The notes: generated from the sequence alone by a model not told the origin. A stretch of 64,000 bases of DNA from Neonectria sp. B-13 (GCA_002682825.1 NOKP01000001.1:1266464-1330463), one strand, 5' to 3'; counted from the first letter of the stretch, positions 10,817 through 22,195 are shown. Numbers and translations: made by a program.

Positions 10817-11862
10817 GTGCGAGAAAGGGAACAAACTGGTAGGAAAGGGCAGAGGAGGTGGTGGTTTATAAGCATGGCCTGGTCGGACGTGGTGGAGATG
10901 ATGGCACAACGTCGGTATTTAAGACGGCAGTCGCTGAGCTAGGAACCAGGTGTGTTGCTCTCGACTCTCAAGGATGCTTGCTTGCCCAGATGTGCCCCTC
11001 ATTGCATCATCTACAAGTTTACCTCACAAATGCTGAACCCCGCGATCGACTTCAACCTTGACGACGTTTCTCATCAATCTTGTTCATCTGATTTCTCACG
11101 GCAGGATCAGTCTGTAACGAACTCTCCCAGAAGACGTCTTAGCCTGTTGGCATCGGCGGACAGCGGCGAGGTTCCGCAATTCGACCGGCGTGTGGTTGTG
11201 GATGCGGGGTGAGATAAGATAACGGCTCGGCAGTAGATTTCTCTCCGAGTACAGCATTCGTATCTGGGTTAGACTCTTAATATGATGAGCGTCTTATTCC
11301 TAGACTTTTGGGAATTTGATGTAAATGGAATTAATGCTGGGTTTCTCTCTGTGTGACCTAACTGACAAACTTAAAATTTGCATTTCTGTAATTAATGTTT
11401 GCGTCATATTGCCCACGCATTGAAGCTGATAGGCTTCTATTGAAGCCGCGCAACTCCGGATGAGTCCTCTCGTGAAACCACACTAGAAGATTCAGTTGGA
11501 TAAATCTCATAGGTGATTTTACATTTCCCTCCATGAGTCACTCCATACACCTCAAGCCATGAAGCCACATTTCTTGCTGTCACCTTCCCTGGAAACCACA
11601 TCTCCAGGGTAGTCCATCTAGATTATGTAACCCACATGACGTAGTCATCATTGGTCGCGTCGCGCCGTTAGCCTTTAAGTTAGCGCAGCGCAGAGTCACT
11701 CGCCGCAACAACCCTGAAAAAAAGTCATCGTGGGGCAGGTAGATCGCGGCTCGAGCTACACTGTACACCACTGCTCACTGCGCATTGTACTGTCCATGCA
11801 GCTGCTGCGCCCTCGATCTGCTTTGTTAGGCTTCTATAGCTGTCCCATGTAAGTCCTTCTTT
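10817..11862. promoter_or_regulatory. Shared divergent intergenic region of the flavoprotein and tRNase Z genes
   Basis: This stretch of about 1 kb separates two genes transcribed away from each other, so it must contain both promoters. The middle (about 11220-11420) is AT-richer than the flanks. I see no gene, repeat or clear TATA element that I can assign to one side. Confidence 0.55.
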
Positions 11863-14625
11863 ATGGAATCATGGGGCCCCCGGCGCCTCAGTTATTTATT
11901 CTCTTCTCTTAGCCGTCCCTCGCTCGCCGCTTCTGCTTCTTCACTATCCGCCCACTCGGCCTCTCGACTTCGACACCTTCAACCCAATTTCCGTCTTGAG
12001 CGATCCTTTTGCGTGTCATCCCCGCTATCACGTGTACGAACTGAACGAAACAATACCTGGATAAATCATCCAATTTACCTACAACACCGCGGTCATTTCG
12101 CCGACCGGCAGGAAATAATGACGACGACGGTCGACATCGCCTCTGTTCCCACAGCCGACACCCCCGGAACATGCCTCTTTGTCCACACTGACAAACGCGC
12201 ATATGTCTTCGGCCGGCCCTCCGAGGGCACCCAGCGAGCCTTTAATGCCCGTCGCCTCGGCATGGGAAATACCGAGCACGTCTTTCTAAGCGGCAGTCTT
12301 AGTTGGAACCAGATCGGTGGCTTATATGGCTATGTCCTCACCGTGGGCAACTCCATCGACGCATCCAAAAGTCAAGCTGCAGCAATCAACTGGGAGAGGG
12401 AGCAAAAGGGCCTGAAACTACAAGAGCACAGCATAAATACTTCCTTGGGCGTCCATGGAGGCGATAACCTATGCCACACTCTGGCGGCATGCCGTCCCGT
12501 CATCCTCCGGCAACCCATCAGCGTGTCGACTTTCGAACATAGAGAGGACCCGAGGAGTAAAAACCCGAGCAACGTCGAGCCCGATTGGCAGGATGACGGC
12601 CTCAGAATATGGAAAATCCCTGTTCGAAGGGCTCGCTCGAGCAGTCCACAGAAGCGCAGCTTTACGAGCCCCGAAGATGGCGAACCTTCCTCAACTGAAG
12701 ACCATTTCAAGCCAGTCGACGGCCCGTCCGACCCAAGATTAGCAAACATAGTGGTCGAAAAGTCTATGTTTGATGGGAAACTCGGAAATGTTGGTGCTGT
12801 CCTGGTATCTAAGCCTCTCAAGCTTGTGAAGTCAACCGATACGGCGTTTGTCCGAAACGCCAAAATCTTGACTCCTTACGACGGCCCGTTTGCAGATTCA
12901 GGTGCTGAACTATCCACCCCGGACAAAACTGTCTGGGTGCTGCCAACCGAGGAAGACACCATCGGCTCTGCAGACGACATCAACCTTTCGAACTGGCCTC
13001 TCCCTCCAACCACCTACAGCGAGATATCCATGACCTACATTGTCAAGTGTCATGAGCGCCGGGGTAAGTTCAACCCCGCGGCAGCAAAGAACCTCGGTGT
13101 GAAGCAAACGGACTTCAAGGTTCTGACGGCAGGTTGCACTGTTCAAGGGAAAGACGGCGTCAACGTGACGCCCGAGATGGTCATGGGTGCCCCCAAGCCC
13201 GGAACTGGTTTCGTTGTCGCCGATATCGAGTCTCGGGACTTCCTCGACTCCTTTCTCGAGAGACCTGAATGGTCTAATTCTGACCTGATGTCGGATATTG
13301 TCTCCATGTACTGGATATTGGGCTCTGGAATAGCTAGCGATGCTCGAATCCAAAAGTTCGTCGAGGACCACCCCAAGATCAAGCACATATTTTGTGCCAG
13401 CGACACCTGCCCCAACATGATTTCCCTCGCTGGCCCCGGAGAGCTTCAGGCGCGACTCCGTCGCATCGACCCCGAAAGGTTCACCTTGCTCAAGTACGAC
13501 AACACTGTCAAGGGCGATGCTCCCAAGGGGCCCCAAGTGGAGCTTGGGCGGATCGGTAACAAGATCAGCCTCATGCCTCGCCTCATCTTTGATGCTGGGC
13601 ATGTGGCTCCCTTTCCCAATCTGCTCGAGGCTGCCCAGTCAGTGAGCGAAACCATCTTGGCTCTCGCGAGCAAGGCTGAGGAGGAGACGTCTGACCCCGA
13701 ATTCCTGCGGAAGATCGAGGAAGATGAGACGGATATCCCCAACAGGGATACTGAAATCATCCCCCTCGGAACAGGATCTTCGTGTCCTGGCAAGTACCGC
13801 AACGTCTCAGCGACGCTGATCCGCGTTCCGGGCTTTGGAAACTACCTTCTCGACTGTGGTGAAGGGACGCTCGGCCAGATTCGACGACTTTTCGGCGATG
13901 AAGAGACGAGAAGCATCTTGCGTGACCTGAGATGCATTGCCATCAGCCATCTTCATGCTGATCACCACCTCGGCACTCCTAGCCTCATCAAGGCCTGGTA
14001 TGAGAGCACTCTGGAAGATAGGGATGCTAAGTTGGCTATCTCGTGTATCTGGAGGTATCGCACGCTTCTGGAGGAAGTCTCACAGGTTGAAGACTTTGGG
14101 TTCCATCGTTTGCGCTTTGTGAACTGCAGTAACGGGATCGACACCAGCCAGGTTGCGACGGCGGAGCAGATGGGTGAATACAACTTCGGCCTCGCTTCCA
14201 TCAAGCGCATTCCTGTCACCCACTGCTGGCGTTCAGACGCGGTGCAGCTTGAGCTCACATCGGGACTTCGCATTGCCTACTCGGGTGACTGCCGGCCATC
14301 GGACAACTTTGCGCGCGAGTGCGAGGGCGCCCACCTGCTAATCCACGAGTGCACCTTTGACGACGACATGAAGTCGCACGCCAAGAAGAAGTCGCACTCG
14401 ACGATGCAGGAGGCCCTAGACGTGTCGCGCAAGATGCGTGCCCGCCGCACGCTGCTGACGCACTTTTCGCAGCGCTACGTCAAATCCGAGTCGCTGAAGC
14501 GGGATAACGCCAACGTGGGCGAGGTGCTCATGGCGTTTGACCACATGCGCGTGCGCCTCGGAGACTTCAAGAAGGCGGCGGCGTTCCAACCGGCGATTGC
14601 GAAGATGCTGGCGGAGAGTGAGTGA
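11863..14625 (+). CDS. TRZ1: tRNase Z, long form (tRNA 3' processing endoribonuclease)
   Basis: Removes 3' trailers from precursor tRNAs before CCA addition. An intronless frame of 920 residues is close to the usual size of long-form enzymes (ELAC2, yeast Trz1). The N-terminal half (about 100-610) is the degenerate metallo-beta-lactamase copy with the flexible arm, and VFLSGSLSWNQIGGLYGYVL is typical. The C-terminal half is catalytic: GTGSSCPGKYRNVSATLI near 630-650, LLDCGEGTLGQIRR, and the zinc motif HLHADH at His696-His701, then IAYSGDCRPS and HECTFDD, and a later TLLTHFSQRY. The first 85 residues are Ser/Arg/Leu-rich and look like a mitochondrial targeting sequence. An in-frame ATG at 12118 (Met86) would give a nuclear/cytosolic form. 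Dual targeting is known for this family, while use of both starts here is inferred. Confidence 0.95.
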   Translation: MESWGPRRLSYLFSSLSRPSLAASASSLSAHSASRLRHLQPNFRLERSFCVSSPLSRVRTERNNTWINHPIYLQHRGHFADRQEIMTTTVDIASVPTADTPGTCLFVHTDKRAYVFGRPSEGTQRAFNARRLGMGNTEHVFLSGSLSWNQIGGLYGYVLTVGNSIDASKSQAAAINWEREQKGLKLQEHSINTSLGVHGGDNLCHTLAACRPVILRQPISVSTFEHREDPRSKNPSNVEPDWQDDGLRIWKIPVRRARSSSPQKRSFTSPEDGEPSSTEDHFKPVDGPSDPRLANIVVEKSMFDGKLGNVGAVLVSKPLKLVKSTDTAFVRNAKILTPYDGPFADSGAELSTPDKTVWVLPTEEDTIGSADDINLSNWPLPPTTYSEISMTYIVKCHERRGKFNPAAAKNLGVKQTDFKVLTAGCTVQGKDGVNVTPEMVMGAPKPGTGFVVADIESRDFLDSFLERPEWSNSDLMSDIVSMYWILGSGIASDARIQKFVEDHPKIKHIFCASDTCPNMISLAGPGELQARLRRIDPERFTLLKYDNTVKGDAPKGPQVELGRIGNKISLMPRLIFDAGHVAPFPNLLEAAQSVSETILALASKAEEETSDPEFLRKIEEDETDIPNRDTEIIPLGTGSSCPGKYRNVSATLIRVPGFGNYLLDCGEGTLGQIRRLFGDEETRSILRDLRCIAISHLHADHHLGTPSLIKAWYESTLEDRDAKLAISCIWRYRTLLEEVSQVEDFGFHRLRFVNCSNGIDTSQVATAEQMGEYNFGLASIKRIPVTHCWRSDAVQLELTSGLRIAYSGDCRPSDNFARECEGAHLLIHECTFDDDMKSHAKKKSHSTMQEALDVSRKMRARRTLLTHFSQRYVKSESLKRDNANVGEVLMAFDHMRVRLGDFKKAAAFQPAIAKMLAESE

Positions 14626-15245
14626 TAAGTAAAATAGCTTGGCTTGGCGTGTTTGGCAGATGGTTGGCAATGTACATTACTGGGATAGACGGATAGACTA
14701 TGGATCTGGGGATATATCCAACTCCCGAGTTCAAACACTCCTCACTATGACTCCATGGATATGTATTCAAGAGTCTCTGATACTACGCTCACCACTAAAC
14801 ACAGTCTCTTTACGAAGACCGTCTGAAGCAGGGCCTTCACCTCGCTGACCACTCGCTGCCTGGACACGTAGAAGATTGCTGAGTGACAGATTCTGTCCCT
14901 TAGACCTAGCTAACCTTGACCCAACTGACCTGGAACCTAACTGCTAATCTCGTCCCTAAATGTTATCCTGAATCCCAACTGCCCACTTACGTTGACTGGT
15001 AACAATTGTGTCAAGACTGTCATTACTCCACTGCTCTACTATGGCAATGCAGTTACCACTTAAGTTACACGGAGCCCTGAGACATTCCTTCACATCACCA
15101 ACTCTGTCCCCAGCCCACTCTTTCTTATGTGTACTCGTCATAATAATGGTAAAACAAACGTTGTTTGTGGAGTTGTGGTGGCGCTTCTCCACTTCAATGC
15201 ATCCATCCCATATCTAGCTAATTATTCGAGCCGATATCATCCACC
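14626..15245. other. Intergenic region between tRNase Z and tRNA-Arg
   Basis: It holds the 3' UTR of tRNase Z and the upstream flank of the tRNA. Several CTGACC/TAACC-like short words recur near 14880-14960, but no gene or ordered repeat is seen. Confidence 0.5.
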
Positions 15246-15335
15246 GGCCGCGTGGCCTAATGGCTAAGGCGCTAGATTTCGGTTCACCGAGTTCAAAATC
15301 TCTAGAGATTCCAGTTTCGAATACTGGCGTGGTCG
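15246..15335 (+). tRNA. tRNA-Arg(UCG) with a 17-nt intron
   Basis: A full cloverleaf can be drawn. The acceptor stem GGCCGCG (15246-15252) pairs with CGTGGTC (15328-15334), with two G-U pairs. The D arm GCC-TAATGGCTAA-GGC carries the A box. The anticodon stem CTAGA (15272-15276) pairs with TCTAG (15301-15305). The anticodon TCG lies at 15279-15281 after TT, followed by G37. The intron, 15283-15299, sits at the canonical 37/38 position. The T stem CCAGT pairs with ACTGG around loop TTCGAAT (15316-15322, B box). The discriminator is G15335. It should read CGA codons. No CCA is encoded, as expected in a eukaryote. Confidence 0.93.
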
Positions 15336-15337
15336 AT

Positions 15338-15357
15338 TCCAGGACGAGAGTCCTGGA
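15338..15357 (+). other. Perfect 8-bp hairpin in the tRNA 3' trailer
   Basis: TCCAGGAC and GTCCTGGA pair around a GAGA loop, starting two bases after the tRNA discriminator. The hairpin sits between the tRNA body and the pol III termination run. The word GATTCCAG occurs both at the start of the T arm (15307) and here (15335), and both arms end in CTGG. This looks like a duplicated, diverged T arm. Confidence 0.75.
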
Positions 15358-15362
15358 TATCC

Positions 15363-15368
15363 TTTTTT
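15363..15368 (+). terminator. RNA polymerase III terminator of tRNA-Arg
   Basis: A run of six T residues on the coding strand lies 28 bases after the tRNA body. This is the standard pol III stop signal. The spacing implies a trailer that includes the hairpin and must be cut off, probably by tRNase Z, whose gene happens to be the upstream neighbour. Confidence 0.85.
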
Positions 15369-15962
15369 GCTGATTTGCTTTTGGTTTGAATGGCTGTCTT
15401 TTTGGTGTTGCGGTCGTCCAAATGCTCGCCAGGCCTCCGGGCCGACCCTGCGTGGGATGTCCGGGGTTGGGCTCGTCCGGTTTAGATTTTTGCTCAGTAC
15501 GCTCCTCTCTTTAAGGAAATAAGCAAAAACCCCATCAAATACAGTAATCTCATCTCACATATGGCGTCAACCTCGGGAACTTCAATATCAAAGTCGGCTT
15601 CTTGGCCGGCTTGCAATGGGCTTCGGCGGATCAGCTACCGCTATCGGCACGGCACCCGATCAGCCCGCAGTCTACATGCGCTAGCCCCCCCGCAACTACA
15701 GCGGCTACAGGCCCTACAAGCCACCCGTGGAGCACTGCTGCAGCCCTGAGTGCCCAAACGCCAGCGCCGAAAGCGGGACAACGCTTATCGTCGCCTCATT
15801 TTTTCGCACGCTCCTCGGTCCAGTCACCACCCGCTCGTCGACCGCACAAAAGCCCTGCCGTGTGCCCCTCCTCCTTGGCCGGAGGCCCTTCTCAACCTGC
15901 TCGCTCGACGCTGTCCATCCCCGCGACTTCAATTGGGCTACCGGAGCTCTTTGTCCATCGCC
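15369..15962. other. Intergenic region and 5' leader of FSF1
   Basis: Contains the FSF1 promoter. Frame-open stretches here (for example 15602-16012) are shadows, and the frame continuous with FSF1 exon 1 extends upstream to 15750 but lacks a fitting start and reads as Arg/Pro-rich leader. No separate gene is supported. Confidence 0.5.
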
Positions 15963-17137
15963 ATGTCGACTTCGTTGCCCGGTTCGAGAGAGCTTCCCGC
16001 CTCCCAGTATGACCTGAACACCTACATGGGACGCGTGCGCCATGCCATGGGCCTCACCGACCCGACGTGAGCTTGCCCCTTCTTAGGAGCCTGGATATGG
16101 AATAGCTGGCTGATGGCGAACGCGTAGGACCCTCTTTGCCGGCTCTGTGGGACTCGAGTCGGCCAAACGGCTGGTCACAGAATACAAGACCGGCAAGCTG
16201 GAGCATATGACTACCGATCTTTGGACGGCCAAGAAGGTGGTGGATGCGACACTGCACCCGGGTATGTTTCGGAGAGCCTCTGGTGTTGCGACGGAGACTG
16301 ACTGTGACTGTAGATACTGGCGAGCCGGTCCTTCTGCCCTTCCGAATGTCTTCGTACGTCCTGACCAACCTGGTTGTGACGGCCGGTATGCTTCAGCCAG
16401 GCCTCAAGACCGCTGGCATCGTCGGATGGCAGGTGGCCAACCAGTCCCTCAACGTCGCCATCAACAGCGCCAACGCCAACAAGTCGTCCACGATGACCAC
16501 GGCCGCGCTGGTCAAGTCGTACTGCTTTGCCGTCGGCGCATCCTGCTCGGTGGCCCTCGGCCTCAACTCCATCGTCCCGCGCCTGAACGTCTCGCCCGGC
16601 ACCCGCGCCATCCTCGGCCGACTGATCCCCTTCGCGGCCGTCGCCTCGGCCGGTGGCCTGAACACATACCTGATGCGCCGCGACGAGATCACCAAGGGCA
16701 TCGACGTCCGGCCGGTGCTCTCGGAGGAGGATAAGGCGCAGCTCAGGGCGGAGGGCAAGTCGGAGCGGGATGTGCCCTCGCTGGGCCGGAGCCACACCGC
16801 GGCCAAGATCGCCGTCTACGAGACCGCCGCCAGCCGTGTGCTGACCGGTAGCCCCATCATGGTCATCCCGCCCATGGTCCTGTACCACATCGAGCAGAAG
16901 CAGGCCTGGTACCGGAACCTGATGCAGAAGGAGTGGGTGCGCGCGCGGCCCACGCTGGTCAAGGCGATTCCCTTGTCCATCAACCTGGGTCTGATTGCCG
17001 TGACGTCCTTTGCCGTCCTGCCTTTTGCTCTGGCCGTCTTTCCTCAGCAGCAGGAGATCACTGCCGAGAGACTGGAGCCCGAATTCCACGGCAAGGGTGG
17101 CAAGAACGGAAAGGTCATTTTCAACCGTGGTCTGTAA
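15963..17137 (+). CDS. FSF1: Sideroflexin, mitochondrial inner-membrane carrier
   Basis: Sideroflexins are multi-pass inner-membrane transporters; mammalian SFXN1 imports serine for one-carbon metabolism, and yeast Fsf1 is the fungal member. Three exons (15963-16066, 16128-16261, 16314-17137) are separated by 61- and 52-bp introns and give 353 residues. The joins rebuild the family sequence exactly: MGLTDPTTLFAGS across intron 1 and TLHPDTGEPVLLPFRMS across intron 2. Next come the conserved NQSLN motif, several hydrophobic helices and a C-terminal helix pair ending near FALAVFPQQ. The HPDTGE motif near residue 78 is the family hallmark. The start in CATCGCCATGTC matches the usual N-terminus. 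It has no cleavable presequence, as expected for this family. Confidence 0.95.
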
Positions 17138-20100
17138 GGAATGTGATCTTGAGTTTCAGGCTATCACAACCGCCTGCGCCAACCGACGGGGAAGGATATA
17201 TTGATTGCGCCTCAAAGTGCGCGAGTTGTTTCACAGCACATACCGAATGGAGAGGACCACGGTATGGCCAGAGAAGAGGTCATTTTACCATCTCGTCTGG
17301 TAATGGACAGTGGATAAAGATACCTTAAGGATTGCATCTGGACTGGGACATGGATAGAGAAGACGTCCTGGCCGTTGTTTTCATCTCGAATGCGAGTTTG
17401 ACGGATTCATGGAGGCGTTCATGGAGCAGACGTAGATCTTGAGGTGCGTTCTGGACGATCATCTGGCGTGCTGGCAGGGCAGAGACGGAATAGACAAGGC
17501 ATAGCATGAGGAAATGTCCGGACGTGGAGATGGAGACGTCATTTTGGGCTTAGAACTGTAGAATTAGAGACTCGTTCAGCACCTCAACTCGTCTTTCTGA
17601 TTGTTGGCTGTAGGTTCATGCGGTTACATCGTCAGGCTGCAGTGTGGGTGAACGGCGGCTACTTGAACATGTACTTGCTAATCGCGAACATCCACGTTAG
17701 CGTAGGCCAATTAAAAGATCAAACCAGGAAAATAGAGTGACTTGTAGTGTTGGTTGTGGTTAGCGTACGTGGGTGTTCAGGATAAACACGTTGATGTTCA
17801 AGCAGTCGTGAACGGCCGCAACGTTGTGACCGTAGTACCCGAAAAGGAAGGCCGGGATAGTGAGCGACTTGGGTGATTGAAACCGAATGCCAAACGAGAA
17901 GCGAAACTTTGGATGCCACGACTCCCCCAAAAACACCCAGCGTTGCAAAGCGTGTGAAAAATGGGCAGACTAACAAGGGTCGCCAGAATTCACGAGAGCC
18001 GTTATACAGTTGCCGCTTGGTGCCATTATCATCAAAACTCGGATGAGGGACTGATGGGAGAAGCATGGCAGCAGCCAGTCACAGACGAAGATGCACGAGC
18101 TCATCCCATGCATTCCGGAGCGCGCCCGGATGCAAGAGGAGGGGAAAGGAATACCAAGGATACACACACCGTGAACATCCGTCAAAGAGATCGGGGGGGT
18201 CGACGGCGGTGGAGTTGCCACCCAGATCGGCAGGCTAGTTTGGAGCGGGTAAGACAGGGCTCAACAGGGCTCAACAGGTGATTTTGGTTTGACTTGTTTC
18301 TGCCCGCACGTTGGAACTTGGGATTCTAGAAGAGGGGAGCGGGGGGAGCTGTCACGTTGGGGTGTTTGAGGAGGATATCCGCAGATAGGGATTGTTAGGG
18401 CTTTCTCAGGTAGGGCAGCTGATGAACTCTTGATGGTGCCATCTTTGGGGGAGGCGACACGGGCTAATTTTGGTGTTTACGGCCCCAATGACTCGGCAGG
18501 TTGTCACGGGGAGCGATCGAGATATGGTGCCACGGGCGGGTGGTAGGTATCTTCTTCCATGGTGGGTGGCTCGCACTGAGAGAGGGATGATGACGGCCGC
18601 AACTGAGTTATAACTTATGTGACATAACGCAGCACAGCTCGTGGCAGTGGAGAAACCAAGTGGAGAAGGTTGCTAACTGGCGTCGAGACAAGGGCAGGGA
18701 GCCGATGACCAGCCAGAGAGCGAGATGCAAGGGGAACAGACCAGCAGCGTCAGACGGAAAAGTCCCGGGCTATCGAAGCCTGGGTACCATCTCAAAGACC
18801 AGACGAGAGGCCAGAGCAGAGACCAGGAGGAGAAACAGTTCTGCCGGCCAGGGTCTTCAAGGGCCAGCCCGACCCGGCGTGGCGCGGTGGGGTGGGGAGG
18901 ATGAGAGGATGAGAAAGACGCAGGAGGTGACGATGGATTGGGCGGCATACCGTTCAGTATTCGTAGACCTGTCCACCGTCATCCTCCCATCCTTCATCTC
19001 TATCATGAAGCATGAAAATACGAAATGAACGACGGACCGGCAGGACGGAGACCAGATGGATGGATCATGGATTGGTATTTTGGTGATCGAGGCTCCAGTC
19101 TCCAGACAAGCGGGAAGCTGGGGTCAACCAGGACACAAGCAGGGCCCCTTTGGCTGTCACTCGCCTAGGAGAGAGGAGGACCCATGATGGGTCTGGTGCT
19201 GGCTCGTGGTTGGGCGCGGACTGATGCATGCGTGGATAAAGTGGATGGAGAGGTACGTCGTTTTGCAGCGGTGCAGGGCAAAGGACCGTGAATTCGCGAT
19301 GGGAACCGAACCGATTACGATCCGGCCAGGGCTCCGAGGTTTTGCGGCCAGGGCGATTGCGAGCGAGGCTCATCAACTGCGTCGATGCGATGGACTGAGT
19401 GAGTGGGCGGGTTTTGCTGTGCTGACCGTTGTCACGCTGATGAAGACTTGTCCTTGGATCACAGGGCCGACACGGGGCACGTCTCCGTACTGACGTGGAC
19501 TTGAGCCCAAGACAAAACGGGTCCCTTCCATTGCTCTTTCACGATTAGAGGATTAGAGAGGGGAGGCTCTCTGGCACCGCCGCTGTAGGATGGAGGCTTG
19601 GGCTGATGCTGGGCTCCATTTCGCAGGCTTCCATGTTTTTGCCTGACTGTCTTGTGCCTTGGGACCCGGGGGCCGCGGCATCGCCTGTTACAGTTTCCGT
19701 CCCCGTCCAACGGCCCAGGGCAACCTTTTTGCCTAGGTGCCCAGGGCAGCCAACATGTCTTCTGGGATTCAGGGCGTCTGTCTGTTTTCCCCTTATCTTT
19801 TCCCACAGAGGAGGACCTGCAGTCGATATATGTCGCATCAATTCCTTCCACGGCCATGGAGTTGTGATTGTGATTGTGGCCAGGCACACGAGGTTGAGCG
19901 AGGGTTGGTTGGCTGGGACGCCCACTGGTGGCCTCCGACCAGTCAGCGCCGCCGCACGCAGCGTACCTATGGAGAGTTTATCACCTTTGGGGCTTTCGGT
20001 TGTTTGGCTCTCCGGCTCACATAGCAACGGCGAACTTTCGTTGGCCTTCTCTGGTGGTGGGTTGGGCCGCTTCACGAATGGACGAGAACCATCACCAGCA

Positions 20101-22195
20101 CGTTGCAAAGGCCTGCGGGCTTGGGTCATTGGGGTACCGTCAGCCCCCCATCTTCTTGCGCCGATGGAGCGTACTCCATACTTGGTCCCTTGATATGTCG
20201 TCCCTGTCGGTTTCTACGTGGTATCAGGGTGGAGGCGAGCCGAGGAGGGAGACGATGTCCACTCCGACCCGACTGGCGCTGCTGCTTGTGTCGTACCTGT
20301 CTTTAACTTAGCCGTGCAGTGCATTCGGATTCTGGCATGGACATTGGTGAGCCGCTGGAATCGACCACCGACCTTTCCGTTGAATGGGGGGGCTTGAGAC
20401 CGGGGCTTGGTTTGGCTTGGTTCGATTTGACTTGAGAGACTTGAGAGGGGGCTCCGCTTGGGGGGCTTACTTTTCGTGAGGGGAAGATCAGGAAGAGAAT
20501 GAGGAGGCGAGGTACAAGTGTCGGTACCGGAGTGAGGTATGAGTACTGGCGTGCTCTGACGTGACGCATGCATTCGTTCGTTCACACGGGAGACTATTTC
20601 GTGCGTACTGTGCATACCTTAGTACTCGGGATCGCTGTGTGAATTGTGGCAGGCTGGGTCTTGGTTTCTGATGTAGAGCCCTTTAATCAATAGCCTCTGC
20701 AATTTATTGAGATTGACTGATGAGAGGGAGAGGGAGAGGGAGAGGGAGCGGGAGTGCATGCCCTGTCTGTCGTCATCGGTACCTGACGAACCGCTGGGTT
20801 CTCACGCAAGCCTGATGTACCTTACCTCTGAGCCTTTACCAGACGGACCCGAAGCACCGGACACTTTGTGGGCGCGGTACCTCAGGTACCTGGGGCTCCT
20901 GGACCGTCTCCTCCGCGTCTCCGCCCGCCTCCCGCCGTCGCCGCAGAAGAGGAACAGGCCCAGACAGAGCCCAGGCCTCATCGCGTCGGCGTCTGGAACC
21001 CCTGATGAATCCTCCTGGGCGGTCGCCCTTCTCCGTTGGGTGTACAGACAGCTCGATTCTGTCCATTCGACACGTGTAATTATGCCCCCGTTGCTGCCCT
21101 TCTAGAGTCGGGGGATGAATGGACATTGACACCTTGAAGTGGCTGGGTTGGATACTCTTTGCCGTAGAGGTGGTGTACGCAGATGCGTAGGCCGCCCTCC
21201 TAGGGCTCCCCACAGGGCTCCCCACAGGGTCTAAGGGACGACCGAAGGGCTCCCGTCCATCCAGGCCGCTGGCGAACTCGGCCAAGAAACCCTAAAGGAG
21301 CCGGCAGCAGCGCCCTCTGCCTCGCTACATAGTACGTACTCGGCCACCCGTCCAGTGGCTGCTTTTTCCCTCGCCTTGTTCCAGACCCTCCTGCCTCCTG
21401 CCCCCAGACCCCAGCGCTCCTTCCGGGCCACTTCCACGAGCAACCCAACGCCTGGATCATAGCGCCACCTCAGCCTCTGCCATCGTTGGCCCTAGAAATC
21501 AGGCCTAACTCCAGTCCTAAGTGGAAAAAAGAGAATCAACTTTGAATGGGTTGATCAGAGACAGTTGGTTCCTCACTTATGATGAAAGCAACCTTGAAGG
21601 TACCCGCAAGTTGCTAGTCAAACCCATGGCCAGAAAAGTATCTCCCAAAGGGTCTTTTTCGCATCAGGTCCTGTCGTCATTTATCTCCATCCCTCTCCCT
21701 CCTGCAACTCGAACCCGCCCGCGAAAAACTCAGCCCCCAGCGAGACGTGCCACCACTACTCCACTAAACTCCAGGGCTTACCAACTCACCCACCCACTGG
21801 CACCACCCGCTGTCACCCACGCTGCCCACTGTGCCCGCTGTGGCGACCGCTGTGCACTCAACTCCCCCCCAGTCCACTCTGGGGCCCGTCCGTCATTCAC
21901 ACCCACACTCCAGTGACACCACCACCAAGCGGTTTAGGAAAGCCCGGGTCCCCTTCCCCGTCCATCCCATCTCGTCGCCTCTAAACCTGGGCGGCGTCGC
22001 TCGTCTCGTTTCCCTTCTCTCCTTCTCCTCCACGGCTTCAACCACAGGAACTCCAAAGCAACGCATACGATACGATACGGCTCGACCCCGAACCTTGGCC
22101 CGTTCGACACGGCATCGTCTCCTTCTCCTGCGGTGCCCTTTTGCCATTTGCCCCATTCAGCTCCTGGCCCTGGACGGCTCTGGCTTTCCCCCATC
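17138..22195. other. Five-kilobase region without recognisable genes, upstream of the LAMMER kinase
   Basis: Many short open frames occur on both strands, but none shows domain-like sequence, consistent codon use or paired splice sites that extend it. CpG is not depleted, so this is not a repeat degraded by RIP. A GA-rich microsatellite lies near 20722. Palindromic GGTACCTCAGGTACC-like words occur near 20876 and CTCCCCACAGGG is duplicated near 21207. From about 21660 to the kinase start the plus strand is strongly C- and CT-rich, the expected look of a promoter and long 5' UTR. A long upstream control region or a non-coding transcript is possible but not shown. Confidence 0.5.
20722..20748. 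repeat. GAGAGG hexanucleotide microsatellite
   Basis: About four and a half copies of GAGAGG/GGGAGA run without interruption, then decay into GCGGGAG. Non-coding. Confidence 0.85.

Noticed and set aside
9884..10942. 352-codon plus-strand ORF opposite the flavoprotein gene
   Set aside because: It mirrors the GC-rich codon pattern of the real gene. Its translation is Asp/Val/Gly-rich with no family features.
16211..17089. 292-codon minus-strand ORF opposite FSF1
   Set aside because: Antisense shadow of conserved sideroflexin exons; low-complexity translation.
20707..21105. 132-codon ORF beginning with an Arg-Glu repeat
   Set aside because: The repeat is simply the translated GAGAGG microsatellite.
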